From: Betaproteobacteria bacterium
Lineage (GTDB): Bacteria > Pseudomonadota > Gammaproteobacteria > Burkholderiales > Burkholderiaceae
Direction of reading: 5' to 3'
Assembly (NCBI GenBank): GCA_009783065.1
Contig: WRHV01000007.1
Location: forward strand, 1 to 44,103
Length of the DNA: 44,103 nucleotides
The position numbers were made by a program, and so were the translations under genes. Shown piece by piece: positions 36,213-44,103 of the stretch. The notes under the pieces were generated by a model. That model did not search any database, was not told where the DNA came from, and worked only from the letters and a program-made list of their open reading frames with translations. Every line of letters starts with the position of its first letter. The first letter of the stretch is position 1.

Positions 36213-37628
36213 ATGGCTAAAACGCCCGAACAGGTTATCGAGATGATCAAGGAAAATGAAGTCCGTTTTGTGGATTTTCGTTTTACGGATACACGGGGTA
36301 AGGAGCACCATGTTACGGTGCCGGTATCGGCTTTTGATCTGGATAGTTTTGAAAGGGGCCATGCTTTTGACGGTTCTTCTATTGCCGGCTGGAAGGGGAT
36401 TGAGGCTTCGGATATGTTGCTGATGCCCGATTCGACGACTGCCAATATGGACCCCTTTATGGAAGATGCGACGCTTTTCATGCAGTGCGATGTGATTGAG
36501 CCTTCCGATGGAAAGGGATATGACCGTGATCCGCGTTCCATTGCCAAGCGGGCCGAAGCGCATCTGAGGTCGTCCGGTTTGGGGGATACGGCTTATTTTG
36601 GGCCGGAGCCGGAGTTTTTTATTTTTGATGGCGTGCGCTGGGGCGATGATATGTCCGGCTGCTTTTTTAAGATTGATTCGGATGAGGGCGCATGGTCCAG
36701 CGGCCGGAAGATGGAAGGCGGCAATATGGGACACCGTCCGAGGGTGAAAGGCGGCTATTTCCCGGTGCCGCCGGTGGATAGTTTTCATGATATGCGTGCT
36801 GAAATGTGCCTGCTTTTGGAGCAGATGGGTATTCCTGTTGAAGTGCATCATCATGAGGTGGCCGGCGCGGGTCAAAATGAGATTGGCACCCGTTTTTCGA
36901 CATTGGTTGAACGGGCAGACTGGACGCAGAATCTGAAGTATATTGTCTGGAATGTGGCCCATACGTATGGCAAGACGGCGACCTTTATGCCGAAACCGAT
37001 TGTCGGGGATAATGGTTCAGGTATGCATGTGCACCAGTCTATCTGGAAGAACGGACAAAATCTTTTTGCCGGTGACGGTTATGCGGGCCTTTCGGATTTT
37101 GCGCTGTATTATATGGGCGGCATTATCAAACATGCCCGTGCCTTGAATGCGATTACGAATCCCGGCACGAATTCCTATAAGCGGCTGGTTCCGGGTTTTG
37201 AGGCGCCGGTGAAGCTGGCTTATTCAGCCCGCAACCGTTCTGCTTCCATTCGCATTCCGCATGTCGCCAATCCGAAGGGACGCCGTATCGAGGCCCGTTT
37301 CCCAGACCCGCTTGCTAATCCGTACATCTGTTTTGCGGCCTTGATGATGGCCGGTTTGGATGGTGTGCAAAACCGGATACATCCGGGTGAGCCTGCGTCA
37401 AAAGATTTGTACCATTTGCCGCCGGAGGAAGATGCCATGATTCCAACGGTGTGTTCTTCATTGGAGCAGGCATTGGAAGCGCTGGATAATGACCGTGAGT
37501 TTCTGACTCGTGGCGGCGTGTTCAGCAATAATATGATTGATGCCTATATCGAATTGAAAATGCAGGAAGTGCAGCGTTTGCAAATGACGACGCATCCTGT
37601 GGAGTTTGATATGTACTATTCTTTGTAA
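36213..37628 (+). CDS. glnA: Glutamine synthetase type I
   Basis: A 471-residue GSI enzyme making glutamine from glutamate, ammonia and ATP; dodecameric in the cytoplasm. Seen: [38 protein letters not shown], the metal-site block [19 protein letters not shown] and [15 protein letters not shown]. Tyr400 in [10 protein letters not shown] is the adenylylation site of GSI-beta, so activity is probably controlled by GlnE. ATG 36213, 7 bases after AGGAG, is preferred to the TTG at 36198. Preceded by a sigma-54 promoter with NtrC sites, followed by a terminator and ntrBC. Confidence 0.97.
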   Translation: MAKTPEQVIEMIKENEVRFVDFRFTDTRGKEHHVTVPVSAFDLDSFERGHAFDGSSIAGWKGIEASDMLLMPDSTTANMDPFMEDATLFMQCDVIEPSDGKGYDRDPRSIAKRAEAHLRSSGLGDTAYFGPEPEFFIFDGVRWGDDMSGCFFKIDSDEGAWSSGRKMEGGNMGHRPRVKGGYFPVPPVDSFHDMRAEMCLLLEQMGIPVEVHHHEVAGAGQNEIGTRFSTLVERADWTQNLKYIVWNVAHTYGKTATFMPKPIVGDNGSGMHVHQSIWKNGQNLFAGDGYAGLSDFALYYMGGIIKHARALNAITNPGTNSYKRLVPGFEAPVKLAYSARNRSASIRIPHVANPKGRRIEARFPDPLANPYICFAALMMAGLDGVQNRIHPGEPASKDLYHLPPEEDAMIPTVCSSLEQALEALDNDREFLTRGGVFSNNMIDAYIELKMQEVQRLQMTTHPVEFDMYYSL

Positions 37629-37652
37629 AGGTAGTGGTATTGATGAAGTGAG

Positions 37653-37689
37653 ACAGGTGGATTTCCAATGGGATTCCGCCTGTTTTTTT
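37653..37689 (+). terminator. Terminator between glnA and ntrB
   Basis: ACAGGTGGATTTCC (37653-37666) pairs with GGGATTCCGCCTGT (37670-37683) over 13 of 14 positions, two of them G-U, with an AAT loop and seven T. It lies only 20 bases before the ntrB ATG, so most glnA transcripts should stop here with limited read-through into ntrBC, as known for the enteric glnALG locus. Confidence 0.88.
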
Positions 37690-37708
37690 ATCATGATCTG
37701 ATGTTTCC

Positions 37709-38770
37709 ATGAGTGTACGGACAGGACTTGATTTACTGGCGACAGCCGTGTTGATTTTGGATGAACATGGCAGGATCAGTTATGCAAATCCGGCGGCAGA
37801 GGATATGCTGGAAGTTTCCGTTAAGGTATTGCAAAGGCAAAAGCTGGAGGATGTTTTTGCCGATAGCCGCGAGCTGGAGGAAATCTGCGGGCAGATTTGG
37901 CGCAATGAGATAACGGAAAAGCGCCAAGAACTGGTTTTGGAGCGGGTGGGGCGGGTGCCTTTGCATGTTTATTGCACGGCATCCGCAGTTGCGTATCCTG
38001 ATGTGTCCATCTTGATCGAGTTGCGGGAAAACGTCCGGCAGTTGCGGGTGGATCGTGAAGAACGTTTGTTTGACCAGAGCCAGGCAAACCGGGAATTGAT
38101 TCGCAATTTGGCGCATGAGATCAAAAATCCGCTTGGCGGTATTCGCGGCGCAGCGCAGTTGCTGGAGATGGCGTTGCCGGAAAAGGATTTGAAGGAGTTT
38201 CAGGAATATACCCAGGTTATTATCAAGGAATCAGAGCGCCTTCAGGCATTGGTTGATCGTTTGCTGGTGCCGCACCGGCGTTTGCCTGTCATGGAAGATA
38301 TGAATATTCATGAAATCTGTGAACGGGTGCGCAGCTTGATACTGGCTGAGTTTTCAGAGGGGCTGACGATCCGGCGTGATTATGATCTTTCCATTCCGGA
38401 ATTTCCTGGCGATAAGGAACAGCTTATCCAGGTTGTGCTGAATGTGGCAAAGAATGCGGCTGTTGCGTTGACTGAGCGCATTGCGAACGGTGATGCCGAA
38501 ATCGTGCTTAAAACCCGTGTGGCGCGGCAGATTACGATTGCGAAAGCGCGGTACAGACTGGCGCTGGTGTTGCATATTATTGATAACGGTCCGGGGATTG
38601 CACCGGATATGATTGAACGGATTTTTTATCCCTTGGTGAGTGGACATGAAGGCGGAAGCGGTTTGGGGCTGACCCTGGCGCAAACCTTTATACAGCAGCA
38701 TCGGGGTGTGATTGAGTGTGAAAGCTGGCCGGGGCATACGGAATTTTTGATACGAATTCCGATATGGTAA
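37709..38770 (+). CDS. ntrB: Nitrogen regulation sensor kinase NtrB
   Basis: A 353-residue cytoplasmic histidine kinase/phosphatase. An N-terminal PAS domain (AVLILDEHGRISYANPAA) is followed by the H box NLAHEIKNPLGGIRGAAQ with phosphorylated His136, and an HATPase domain with IDNGPGIAPDMIERIF and GGSGLGLTLAQTF. No transmembrane segments, as expected for NtrB, which receives the signal through PII. The ribosome site before ATG 37709 is poor. Followed by ntrC after 63 bases. Confidence 0.93.
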   Translation: MSVRTGLDLLATAVLILDEHGRISYANPAAEDMLEVSVKVLQRQKLEDVFADSRELEEICGQIWRNEITEKRQELVLERVGRVPLHVYCTASAVAYPDVSILIELRENVRQLRVDREERLFDQSQANRELIRNLAHEIKNPLGGIRGAAQLLEMALPEKDLKEFQEYTQVIIKESERLQALVDRLLVPHRRLPVMEDMNIHEICERVRSLILAEFSEGLTIRRDYDLSIPEFPGDKEQLIQVVLNVAKNAAVALTERIANGDAEIVLKTRVARQITIAKARYRLALVLHIIDNGPGIAPDMIERIFYPLVSGHEGGSGLGLTLAQTFIQQHRGVIECESWPGHTEFLIRIPIW

Positions 38771-38833
38771 GCAGGGATAGGTGATTGGAAGGCAGATATT
38801 TCTGTTTTGAAGAATGCGGGATGGAGTGCAAAG

Positions 38834-40273
38834 ATGAAGCCGGTCTGGATAGTGGACGATGATGATTCAATACGGTGGGTGCTGGAGAAGGCGATTGACC
38901 GGGAGAATATGCCTTATCGGAGTTTTTCCAGCGCAGCGGATGTGCTGACGGCATTGGATGATGAACAGCCGCAAGTTTTGATTTCCGATATCCGCATGCC
39001 TGGCGCTTCCGGGCTGGAGTTGTTGCAGAAGGTTAAATCCCGTTTTCCGGCTATGCCGATTATTATCATGACGGCGCATTCAGACCTGGAGTCCGCTGTT
39101 TTTGCTTTTCAGGGCGGCGCTTTTGAGTATTTGTCCAAGCCTTTTGATATTAGCCAGGCTGTTGACCTGATCCGCCGGGCTATGAAGGAGAATGCGGGGG
39201 ATCATTCGCAGGATCAGGTTGCTGCCGGAACACCGGAGATTCTTGGACAGGCGCCGGCAATGCAGGAGGTGTTTAGAGCCATCGGCAAGCTGTCGCATTC
39301 GAATGTGACGGTGCTGATTACAGGAGAGTCCGGAACAGGCAAGGAGTTGGTGGCAAGGGCATTGCATAAGCATAGCCTTCGGAAAAACCGGCCTTTTATT
39401 GCGCTGAATATGGCGGCTATCCCACGTGATTTACTGGAATCTGAACTTTTCGGCCATGAGAGAGGCGCTTTTACCGGCGCGCAGGGATTACGCAGGGGAC
39501 GATTCGAGCAGGCTGAGGGCGGTACGCTTTTTTTGGATGAAATCGGTGATATGCCGCTGGATTTGCAGACACGGCTTTTACGGGTTTTGTCAGATGGATA
39601 TTTTTGCCGGGTGGGCGGTAACCAGTCAATGAAGGCGGATGTCCGGATCATTGCGGCGACGCATCAGGATTTGGAACAACAAGTTAGGGATGGCCGGTTT
39701 AGGGAAGACCTTTTTCACAGGTTGAATGTGATACGTTTGCGTTTGCCGAGCCTTTCCGAGAGAAAAGAAGATATGCCGGTATTGATCCGGCATTTTCTGG
39801 CGCAAAGCGCCGGGCAGCTTGGGATGGAACCAAAGCGCCTGTCAGATGAGGCGCTGGATTTTCTGATGCAGTGCACGTTGCAGGGTAATGTCAGGCAATT
39901 GGAAAACCTGTGCTATTGGTTTACGGTGATGGTTCCGGGCCAGATCATCGATATTAAGGATATGCCGCAGGATTTGCTCCAACAGAATGCTTTACATCAA
40001 GTGACGTCGTCCGTGAAAACGGAGAGTGGGCAGGTTGCCATGCCTTCAGATTGGGAAGCATGGCTGGAAAAAATGATGTCGGAGATGCTGGCAAAAGGAG
40101 AGCGCGGTTTGATGGATCGATTGGGCAGCCGGTTTGAAACCGTGATGATCCGGACTGCCCTGCGTCATACCGGAGGACGGAAAAATGAAGCGGCGGGATT
40201 ATTGGGCATCGGACGCAATACCATTACGCGAAAGATACAGGAACTCGGTATTTCGGAAACAGGCGACAATTGA
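38834..40273 (+). CDS. ntrC: Nitrogen regulation response regulator NtrC
   Basis: A 479-residue sigma-54 activator. Receiver domain with VDDDDSIRW and phospho-acceptor Asp52 in ISDIRMPG; AAA+ domain with Walker A GESGTGKE at 164-171, the sigma-54 contact loop GAFTGA at 211-216 and the Walker B region GTLFLDEIGDM; C-terminal Fis-type DNA-binding helices (RHTGGRKNEAAGLLGIGRNT). Phosphorylated by NtrB, it should bind the sites before glnA. ATG 38834 has GGAG 7 bases upstream; the TTG at 38807 is less likely. Confidence 0.95.
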   Translation: MKPVWIVDDDDSIRWVLEKAIDRENMPYRSFSSAADVLTALDDEQPQVLISDIRMPGASGLELLQKVKSRFPAMPIIIMTAHSDLESAVFAFQGGAFEYLSKPFDISQAVDLIRRAMKENAGDHSQDQVAAGTPEILGQAPAMQEVFRAIGKLSHSNVTVLITGESGTGKELVARALHKHSLRKNRPFIALNMAAIPRDLLESELFGHERGAFTGAQGLRRGRFEQAEGGTLFLDEIGDMPLDLQTRLLRVLSDGYFCRVGGNQSMKADVRIIAATHQDLEQQVRDGRFREDLFHRLNVIRLRLPSLSERKEDMPVLIRHFLAQSAGQLGMEPKRLSDEALDFLMQCTLQGNVRQLENLCYWFTVMVPGQIIDIKDMPQDLLQQNALHQVTSSVKTESGQVAMPSDWEAWLEKMMSEMLAKGERGLMDRLGSRFETVMIRTALRHTGGRKNEAAGLLGIGRNTITRKIQELGISETGDN

Positions 40274-40483
40274 TCTGATTTGCAACCTGAAAATGGGCTG
40301 CGAGAATAAAAGCGCATTTCTTTTCGTGGCGTGCTGTCGGTATCCGTAGTAGTAACAAAAAGGAAAATGTCTTCTTTGTATGAAAAATGACCTGAAAAAA
40401 GTTTATTTTCTTATAACTTTCATTATAAAAACCTAAAAATAAGGTCAAAAACACATTTTTTTGCGCTAAATGCCATATAGGCT
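40274..40483. other. AT-rich gap after ntrC
   Basis: About 210 bases with no gene and no convincing terminator for ntrBC. AT-rich stretches around 40,390-40,460 precede the promoter of the next gene. Confidence 0.4.
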
Positions 40484-40512
40484 TTGACAGGAGAGCCGTA
40501 TTCGCTTACATT
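40484..40512 (+). promoter_or_regulatory. Sigma-70 promoter of the NlpC/P60 gene
   Basis: A perfect -35 TTGACA (40484-40489), 17-base spacer, then TACATT (40507-40512) as -10 (4 of 6). Transcription would begin near 40519, which rules out translation starts at 40484 or 40514 and supports ATG 40541. Confidence 0.6.
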
Positions 40513-40540
40513 TATGGCTGTGTTTAGAAAAGTTATTTCA

Positions 40541-41134
40541 ATGATAACAAAAAAGACAACCTTCCTGTATTCTGTCCTCATTTCAGCTTGTTTGGGGCTA
40601 TTTCTTGTCGGATTTTCTTCTCCTGCATGGAGTGCAGAGGAGGATGACAATATTCCTTTTTATGATTACGCGCAAAGAGCAACCGAGCTTGTCATGCAAG
40701 CCATGAGCGTTGTTGACGCGCGGTACAGGTATGGCGGCAGTGCTCCGGAAACAGGTATTGATTGCAGTGGATTGGTGCGTTACGTTTTCAAGAAGGCATG
40801 GGGCGCAGAGTTGCCGAGGACAGCCACGGCTATTAGTGAACTCGGCCAAAACATTGAAACGGAAGAGCTACAGCCGGGAGACTTGGTTTTTTACAATACC
40901 CGGAAGCGCAAATTTTCCCATGTAGGTATTTATTTGGGGGATAACCAGTTTGTGCATGCGCCGTCAAGAGGCGGAAAAGTCCGTGTTGAAAATATGGCGG
41001 GCCAGTATTGGCAAGTTCGTTTTAATGGTGCGCGCAGGATTACCGATCCGCAGAAAGAAAAAGTTGAAATAGAACACGTCATTCAAACCTTCCGCGACGA
41101 TATCAAACCAAAAGCACTGGTGCGAAGTCATTAA
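40541..41134 (+). CDS. NlpC/P60 family peptidoglycan hydrolase
   Basis: A 197-residue exported protein. MITKKTTFLYSVLISACLGL leads a signal peptide with a likely cut after PAWSA. The mature part is an NlpC/P60 domain with catalytic Cys in GIDCSGLVRY, His in FSHVGIYLG and a third polar His in FVHAPSRGG; such enzymes cut the D-Glu-meso-DAP link of peptide stems in the periplasm. ATG 40541 is chosen from the promoter position. The gene ends tail-to-tail with the next, the two stop codons sharing TTAA. Confidence 0.9.
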   Translation: MITKKTTFLYSVLISACLGLFLVGFSSPAWSAEEDDNIPFYDYAQRATELVMQAMSVVDARYRYGGSAPETGIDCSGLVRYVFKKAWGAELPRTATAISELGQNIETEELQPGDLVFYNTRKRKFSHVGIYLGDNQFVHAPSRGGKVRVENMAGQYWQVRFNGARRITDPQKEKVEIEHVIQTFRDDIKPKALVRSH

Positions 41135-42753
41135 TTTTCTTTTCTTTTATTGGCGCTGACAATGGATAGCATAACGGCTTGTGCTGCCTGAATGCCGTCA
41201 ATAGCGGATGACAGGATGCCGCCGGCATAGCCAGCGCCTTCTCCGGCGGGATAAAGTCCGGTGAGATTCATACTTTGCATGTGATCGGGATGACGTAAAA
41301 TCCGGATGGGCGATGACGTGCGCGTTTCAATGCCGGTCAGTACGGCATCATGCATCGCGAAACCCGGAATCCAGCGTTCAAATGCGGGCAATGCTTCCCG
41401 GATGGCTTCAATCGCATAATCCGGCAAGGCGCTGCTTAAGTCACATGGCTTAACGCCAGGTTGATACGATGGGATGACACTGCCGAGTTGCGTAGAGGGT
41501 TTGCCGGTTAAGAAATCGCCCACAAGCTGGCAGGGAGCATCATAATTGCTGCCGCCCAATTCGAATGCCCGTTTTTCAAGCTCTCGTTGCAGGTTGATGC
41601 CGGCTAGCGGGTGCCCGGGGAAATCATCCGGGGAAATGCCTACGACAATCGCCGCATTGGCATTGCGTTCGTTTCTTGAGTATTGGCTCATGCCGTTTGT
41701 GACGATATGCCCGGCTTCAGATGCAGCCGCGACGACGGTGCCGCCAGGACACATGCAGAAACTGTAAACAGACCGGCCATTTTTACAATGATGAACGAGT
41801 TTATAGTCGGCTGCTCCCAGAAGCGAATTTCCGGCATGAGGCCCAAGCCGGCACTGATCAATGAGCGATTGCGGATGCTCTATCCTCAACCCGATAGAGA
41901 AAGGTTTGGGTTCAATGCTGATGCCACGCTCATAGAGCATCTGGAAAGTGTCGCGCGCACTGTGACCTACGGCTAGGATAACGTGCTCACTTTCGATGTG
42001 TGTACCGTCGGCGAGGATAACGCCACGTATTTTGTCGTTTTCGGTGATGAGATCATCTACCCGGCTTTCGAAATGAAATGTGCCGCCGAGTGATTGAATA
42101 GTCTGACGCATGTTTTCAATAATCTTGACCAGGCGAAATGTGCCGATGTGCGGTTTGGCTGCATACAGAATTTCCGGGGGGGCACCGGCCGCTACAAATT
42201 CAGTCAGGACTTTGCGGCCGTAATGCTTGGGATCTTTGATCTGGGTGTACAGTTTCCCGTCCGAGAAGGTACCGGCGCCTCCTTCGCCAAACTGGACATT
42301 GGATTCGGTATCTAGTTTGCGTGTGCGCCAGAAACCGAAAGTGTCCTTTGCCCTTTCACGAACCGGTTTTCCGCGTTCCAGGATAATGGGGTGAAAACCG
42401 CCCTGTGCCAGTATGAGTCCCGCAAAAAGGCCGCAAGGGCCACATCCGATGATGACGGGGCGTGAAGTTGGCGGTTCCGTGACGCGGGCAGCGAAACGGT
42501 ACGTCATATCAGGCGCTGGCTTTACCTGTTTGTGGTTGCCTAAACGCGCTAGAACCGATGCCTGGTTTTCAACGGTAACATCAACCGTATAGATGAAAAC
42601 AATGGCTGTTTTTTTTCTTGCGTCATGACTGCGGCGAAAGATCGTATAGGCTTTCAGTTCGTGATCCGCAATGCCCAACCGCTCAATAATCGCAGTTCGC
42701 AGCGCGTTTTCATGATGGTCGATCGGGAGACGGATTTCGGTTAATCGCAGCAT
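41131..42753 (-). CDS. FAD-dependent oxidoreductase, COG2509 type
   Basis: A 540-residue protein of an uncharacterised flavoprotein group. After an N-terminal domain of about 85 residues (LRLTEIRLPIDHHENALRTA) comes the FAD-binding VIIGCGPCGLFAGLILAQGG, then GGAGTFSDGKLYTQIKD, GHSARDTFQML, and a C-terminal FAD site YPAGEGAGYAGGI. Predicted cytoplasmic; substrate unknown. ATG 42753 is preferred over a GTG at 42792. Its stop overlaps that of the convergent NlpC/P60 gene. No operon partner. Confidence 0.85.
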   Translation of the reverse strand: MLRLTEIRLPIDHHENALRTAIIERLGIADHELKAYTIFRRSHDARKKTAIVFIYTVDVTVENQASVLARLGNHKQVKPAPDMTYRFAARVTEPPTSRPVIIGCGPCGLFAGLILAQGGFHPIILERGKPVRERAKDTFGFWRTRKLDTESNVQFGEGGAGTFSDGKLYTQIKDPKHYGRKVLTEFVAAGAPPEILYAAKPHIGTFRLVKIIENMRQTIQSLGGTFHFESRVDDLITENDKIRGVILADGTHIESEHVILAVGHSARDTFQMLYERGISIEPKPFSIGLRIEHPQSLIDQCRLGPHAGNSLLGAADYKLVHHCKNGRSVYSFCMCPGGTVVAAASEAGHIVTNGMSQYSRNERNANAAIVVGISPDDFPGHPLAGINLQRELEKRAFELGGSNYDAPCQLVGDFLTGKPSTQLGSVIPSYQPGVKPCDLSSALPDYAIEAIREALPAFERWIPGFAMHDAVLTGIETRTSSPIRILRHPDHMQSMNLTGLYPAGEGAGYAGGILSSAIDGIQAAQAVMLSIVSANKRKEN

Positions 42754-43040
42754 AGGAAAAAAGGGATGAATGCCGGTCAGGTGAGCATGCACCAGATTTG
42801 CGGGAGGACTGCATATCGTAAGTATGATTGCATATTTTTGCCAGTTTTGTCTGCAATTTGTCTTTATCTATTTGTTTTGAATGATGCGGAATGCGGCAAA
42901 CCATTCATACTCATGATCAGTACAGGCGTTTCTTTTACGACAGGCTATGTTTATATTCGGGTTGGCGTCATCTTATCATTGTCAGAGAGGCGTCTGTCGG
43001 CTTAAGATGATGAATCCGATACCCAATTCATATCATAGTC
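42754..43040. other. Divergent intergenic region before thiD
   Basis: About 287 bases between the flavoprotein gene and thiD. A 79-codon plus-strand frame here looks spurious. I searched for a TPP riboswitch before thiD and saw no CTGAGA core, so none is called. Confidence 0.4.
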
Positions 43041-43871
43041 ATGATCGCAAATGTTTTTAGCATAGCCGGTACTGATCCGACAGGCGGCGCCGGTATTCAG
43101 GCAGACCTTAAGACATTTTCAGCCTTGGGGACATATGGCATGGCAGCCATTACCGCTGTGGTGGCGCAAAATACCTTGGGCGTGCGTGCTTTCCAGTCGC
43201 TTGATCCTTCTTTTGTGGCAGACCAGATTGATGCCGTTTTTGATGATGTCAGGGTGGATGCCGTCAAGATCGGCATGGTGGCAACAGCGAGTATAGCCCA
43301 GGCGATAGCCGAGCGCCTGGCCCGGTACAAACCGGCCTTTATTGTGCTGGATCCGGTGATGGTTGCTAAAAGCGGTGATTTGCTTTTGCAGCCGGATGCG
43401 GTAGAAGCGATTCGTGATGTTCTGACACCTATGGCGACTGTCATTACACCGAATTTGCCGGAAGCGGCTGTTTTGCTTGGCAGGGAAAAGGTGGATTCCA
43501 GGGAGGCAATGCGATCTGTTTTGCCTGGTTTACTGGCACTGGGGCCAAAGTGGGTTTTCCTTAAAGGCGGACATCTTCCCGGCGCATTTATTTTGGATAT
43601 TTTGCACGGGGAAAGTGAAACGGTTGACATAGATGAGCCCCGGATCAGGACAAACAATCTTCATGGAACCGGATGCACGCTTTCTGCGGCTCTTACGGCG
43701 CTTTTGCCCCGTTTTGATGTGCCTGAAAGCGCCACGCGCGCCAAAGCCTATCTGACTGGGGCACTGCGGCAGTCTTTACAACTGACTGTAGGAAAAGGCA
43801 AAGGGCCGGTTCATCATTTTTATGCGTTATGGAATCCATCTGTTTGTTCAGATGTAACGGGAGAAGAATGA
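43041..43871 (+). CDS. thiD: Hydroxymethylpyrimidine/phosphomethylpyrimidine kinase
   Basis: A 276-residue ribokinase-fold enzyme phosphorylating HMP and HMP-P for thiamine synthesis. Seen: FSIAGTDPTGGAGIQADLKT at the start, VLDPVMVAKSGDLLL, TPNLPEAAVLLG, and the anion-hole motif NNLHGTGCTLSAALTA. Single domain, without a ThiE fusion. The second residue of the usual AGxDxSGGAG is Thr-Asp-Pro-Thr, within family range. Monocistronic here, converging on the gene at the window end. Confidence 0.94.
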   Translation: MIANVFSIAGTDPTGGAGIQADLKTFSALGTYGMAAITAVVAQNTLGVRAFQSLDPSFVADQIDAVFDDVRVDAVKIGMVATASIAQAIAERLARYKPAFIVLDPVMVAKSGDLLLQPDAVEAIRDVLTPMATVITPNLPEAAVLLGREKVDSREAMRSVLPGLLALGPKWVFLKGGHLPGAFILDILHGESETVDIDEPRIRTNNLHGTGCTLSAALTALLPRFDVPESATRAKAYLTGALRQSLQLTVGKGKGPVHHFYALWNPSVCSDVTGEE

Positions 43872-43962
43872 AAGCATACCGCAAATTGCCGATTGCGGAA
43901 AAAAGGGACGTGAAGTAGTGGAAGATACGGCTTAATCGTGTTTTGTGCCCTTTTCTGTCATA

Positions 43963-43989
43963 CAGGATGCCTGTCGACCAGGCATCCTG
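43963..43989. terminator. 11-bp perfect hairpin between convergent genes
   Basis: CAGGATGCCTG (43963-43973), loop TCGAC, CAGGCATCCTG (43979-43989). Perfect arms but no T tract on either strand. Placed 91 bases after thiD and 15 before the stop of the opposing gene, so probably a shared transcript end or a REP-like element. Confidence 0.5.
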
Positions 43990-44004
43990 CGGTGTGCATG
44001 ATCA

Positions 44005-44103
44005 TCAGTTTATCAATTTTAATGTGGTGTTGCGGTCGGACTCCATTTTTTTCATGTTTTGATCCAACGGGGGCATGGTGGCGGCATCATTGCCGAGTAC
44101 CGC
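44005..44103 (-). CDS. C-terminal end of an unidentified gene (partial)
   Basis: The minus strand is open from the window edge to a TGA at 44005-44007, giving the last 32 residues of a protein that continues beyond the window. They include ATMPPLDQNMKKMESDRNTT, a polar, helical tail. I do not recognise the family. Support is an open frame, position after a hairpin, and the expected convergent layout with thiD. Confidence 0.5.
   Translation of the reverse strand, partial: AVLGNDAATMPPLDQNMKKMESDRNTTLKLIN

Noticed and set aside
42940..43040. TPP riboswitch upstream of thiD
   Set aside because: The conserved CTGAGA and ACCTGATCTGGATAATGCC-type blocks are absent.
1..44103. CRISPR arrays, complete insertion sequences, rRNA genes
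   Set aside because: No regularly spaced repeats, no terminal inverted repeats around an intact transposase, and no rRNA-like sequence were seen on reading.

Overview
The window reads as chromosome of a Gram-negative betaproteobacterium, most likely family Oxalobacteraceae. I base this on gene content and order (yebC-purD-nadD-rsfS-rlmH-maf-rng; rhlE-dnaE; glnA-ntrB-ntrC behind a sigma-54 promoter; LPS-core type glycosyltransferases with msbA and an O-antigen ligase). The moderate GC content, and the absence of the oxygen-dependent hemF that I expect between purD and nadD, would fit an Oxalobacter-like anaerobe. The species is inference; no rRNA or tRNA gene is present to settle it.

Layout. 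(1) 1-5.9 kb is AT-rich accessory DNA: a large zinc-hook AAA ATPase resembling the tRNA anticodon nuclease RloC, a candidate integration-site scar with a terminator (about 2.76-2.92 kb), a two-helix membrane protein, a family-9 glycosyltransferase, a stretch of dead-gene debris including a transposase C-terminus, and a small coiled-coil protein. (2) 6-11.1 kb holds housekeeping genes rhlE and dnaE. (3) 11.1-25.2 kb is an envelope-glycan cluster in blocks of both orientations: O-antigen ligase (overlapping dnaE), msbA, GT2, GT32-type, a polysaccharide deacetylase, two GT4, galE, a heptosyltransferase-like GT9, two tandem GT8 paralogues and UDP-glucose dehydrogenase. Sugar-nucleotide supply (galE, ugd), assembly (the glycosyltransferases), core-lipid A flipping (msbA) and polymer ligation (waaL) are thus all encoded together. 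(4) 25.5-31.5 kb is a minus-strand operon yebC-purD-nadD-rsfS-rlmH-maf-rng. (5) 31.6-36 kb holds glk, ispH, radC, an FKBP prolyl isomerase and a molybdopterin-binding-domain protein. (6) 36-40.3 kb is the nitrogen-control locus: two NtrC-type sites, a -24/-12 promoter, glnA, a strong terminator, then ntrB and ntrC. (7) 40.3-44.1 kb holds an NlpC/P60 hydrolase with its own promoter, a COG2509-type FAD protein, thiD, and the C-terminal end of an unidentified minus-strand gene.

The most unusual part is the left end: a probable anti-phage RNase/ATPase lying against what looks like the right-hand attachment scar of a tRNA-targeted island. No CRISPR array, complete insertion sequence or rRNA/tRNA gene was found.
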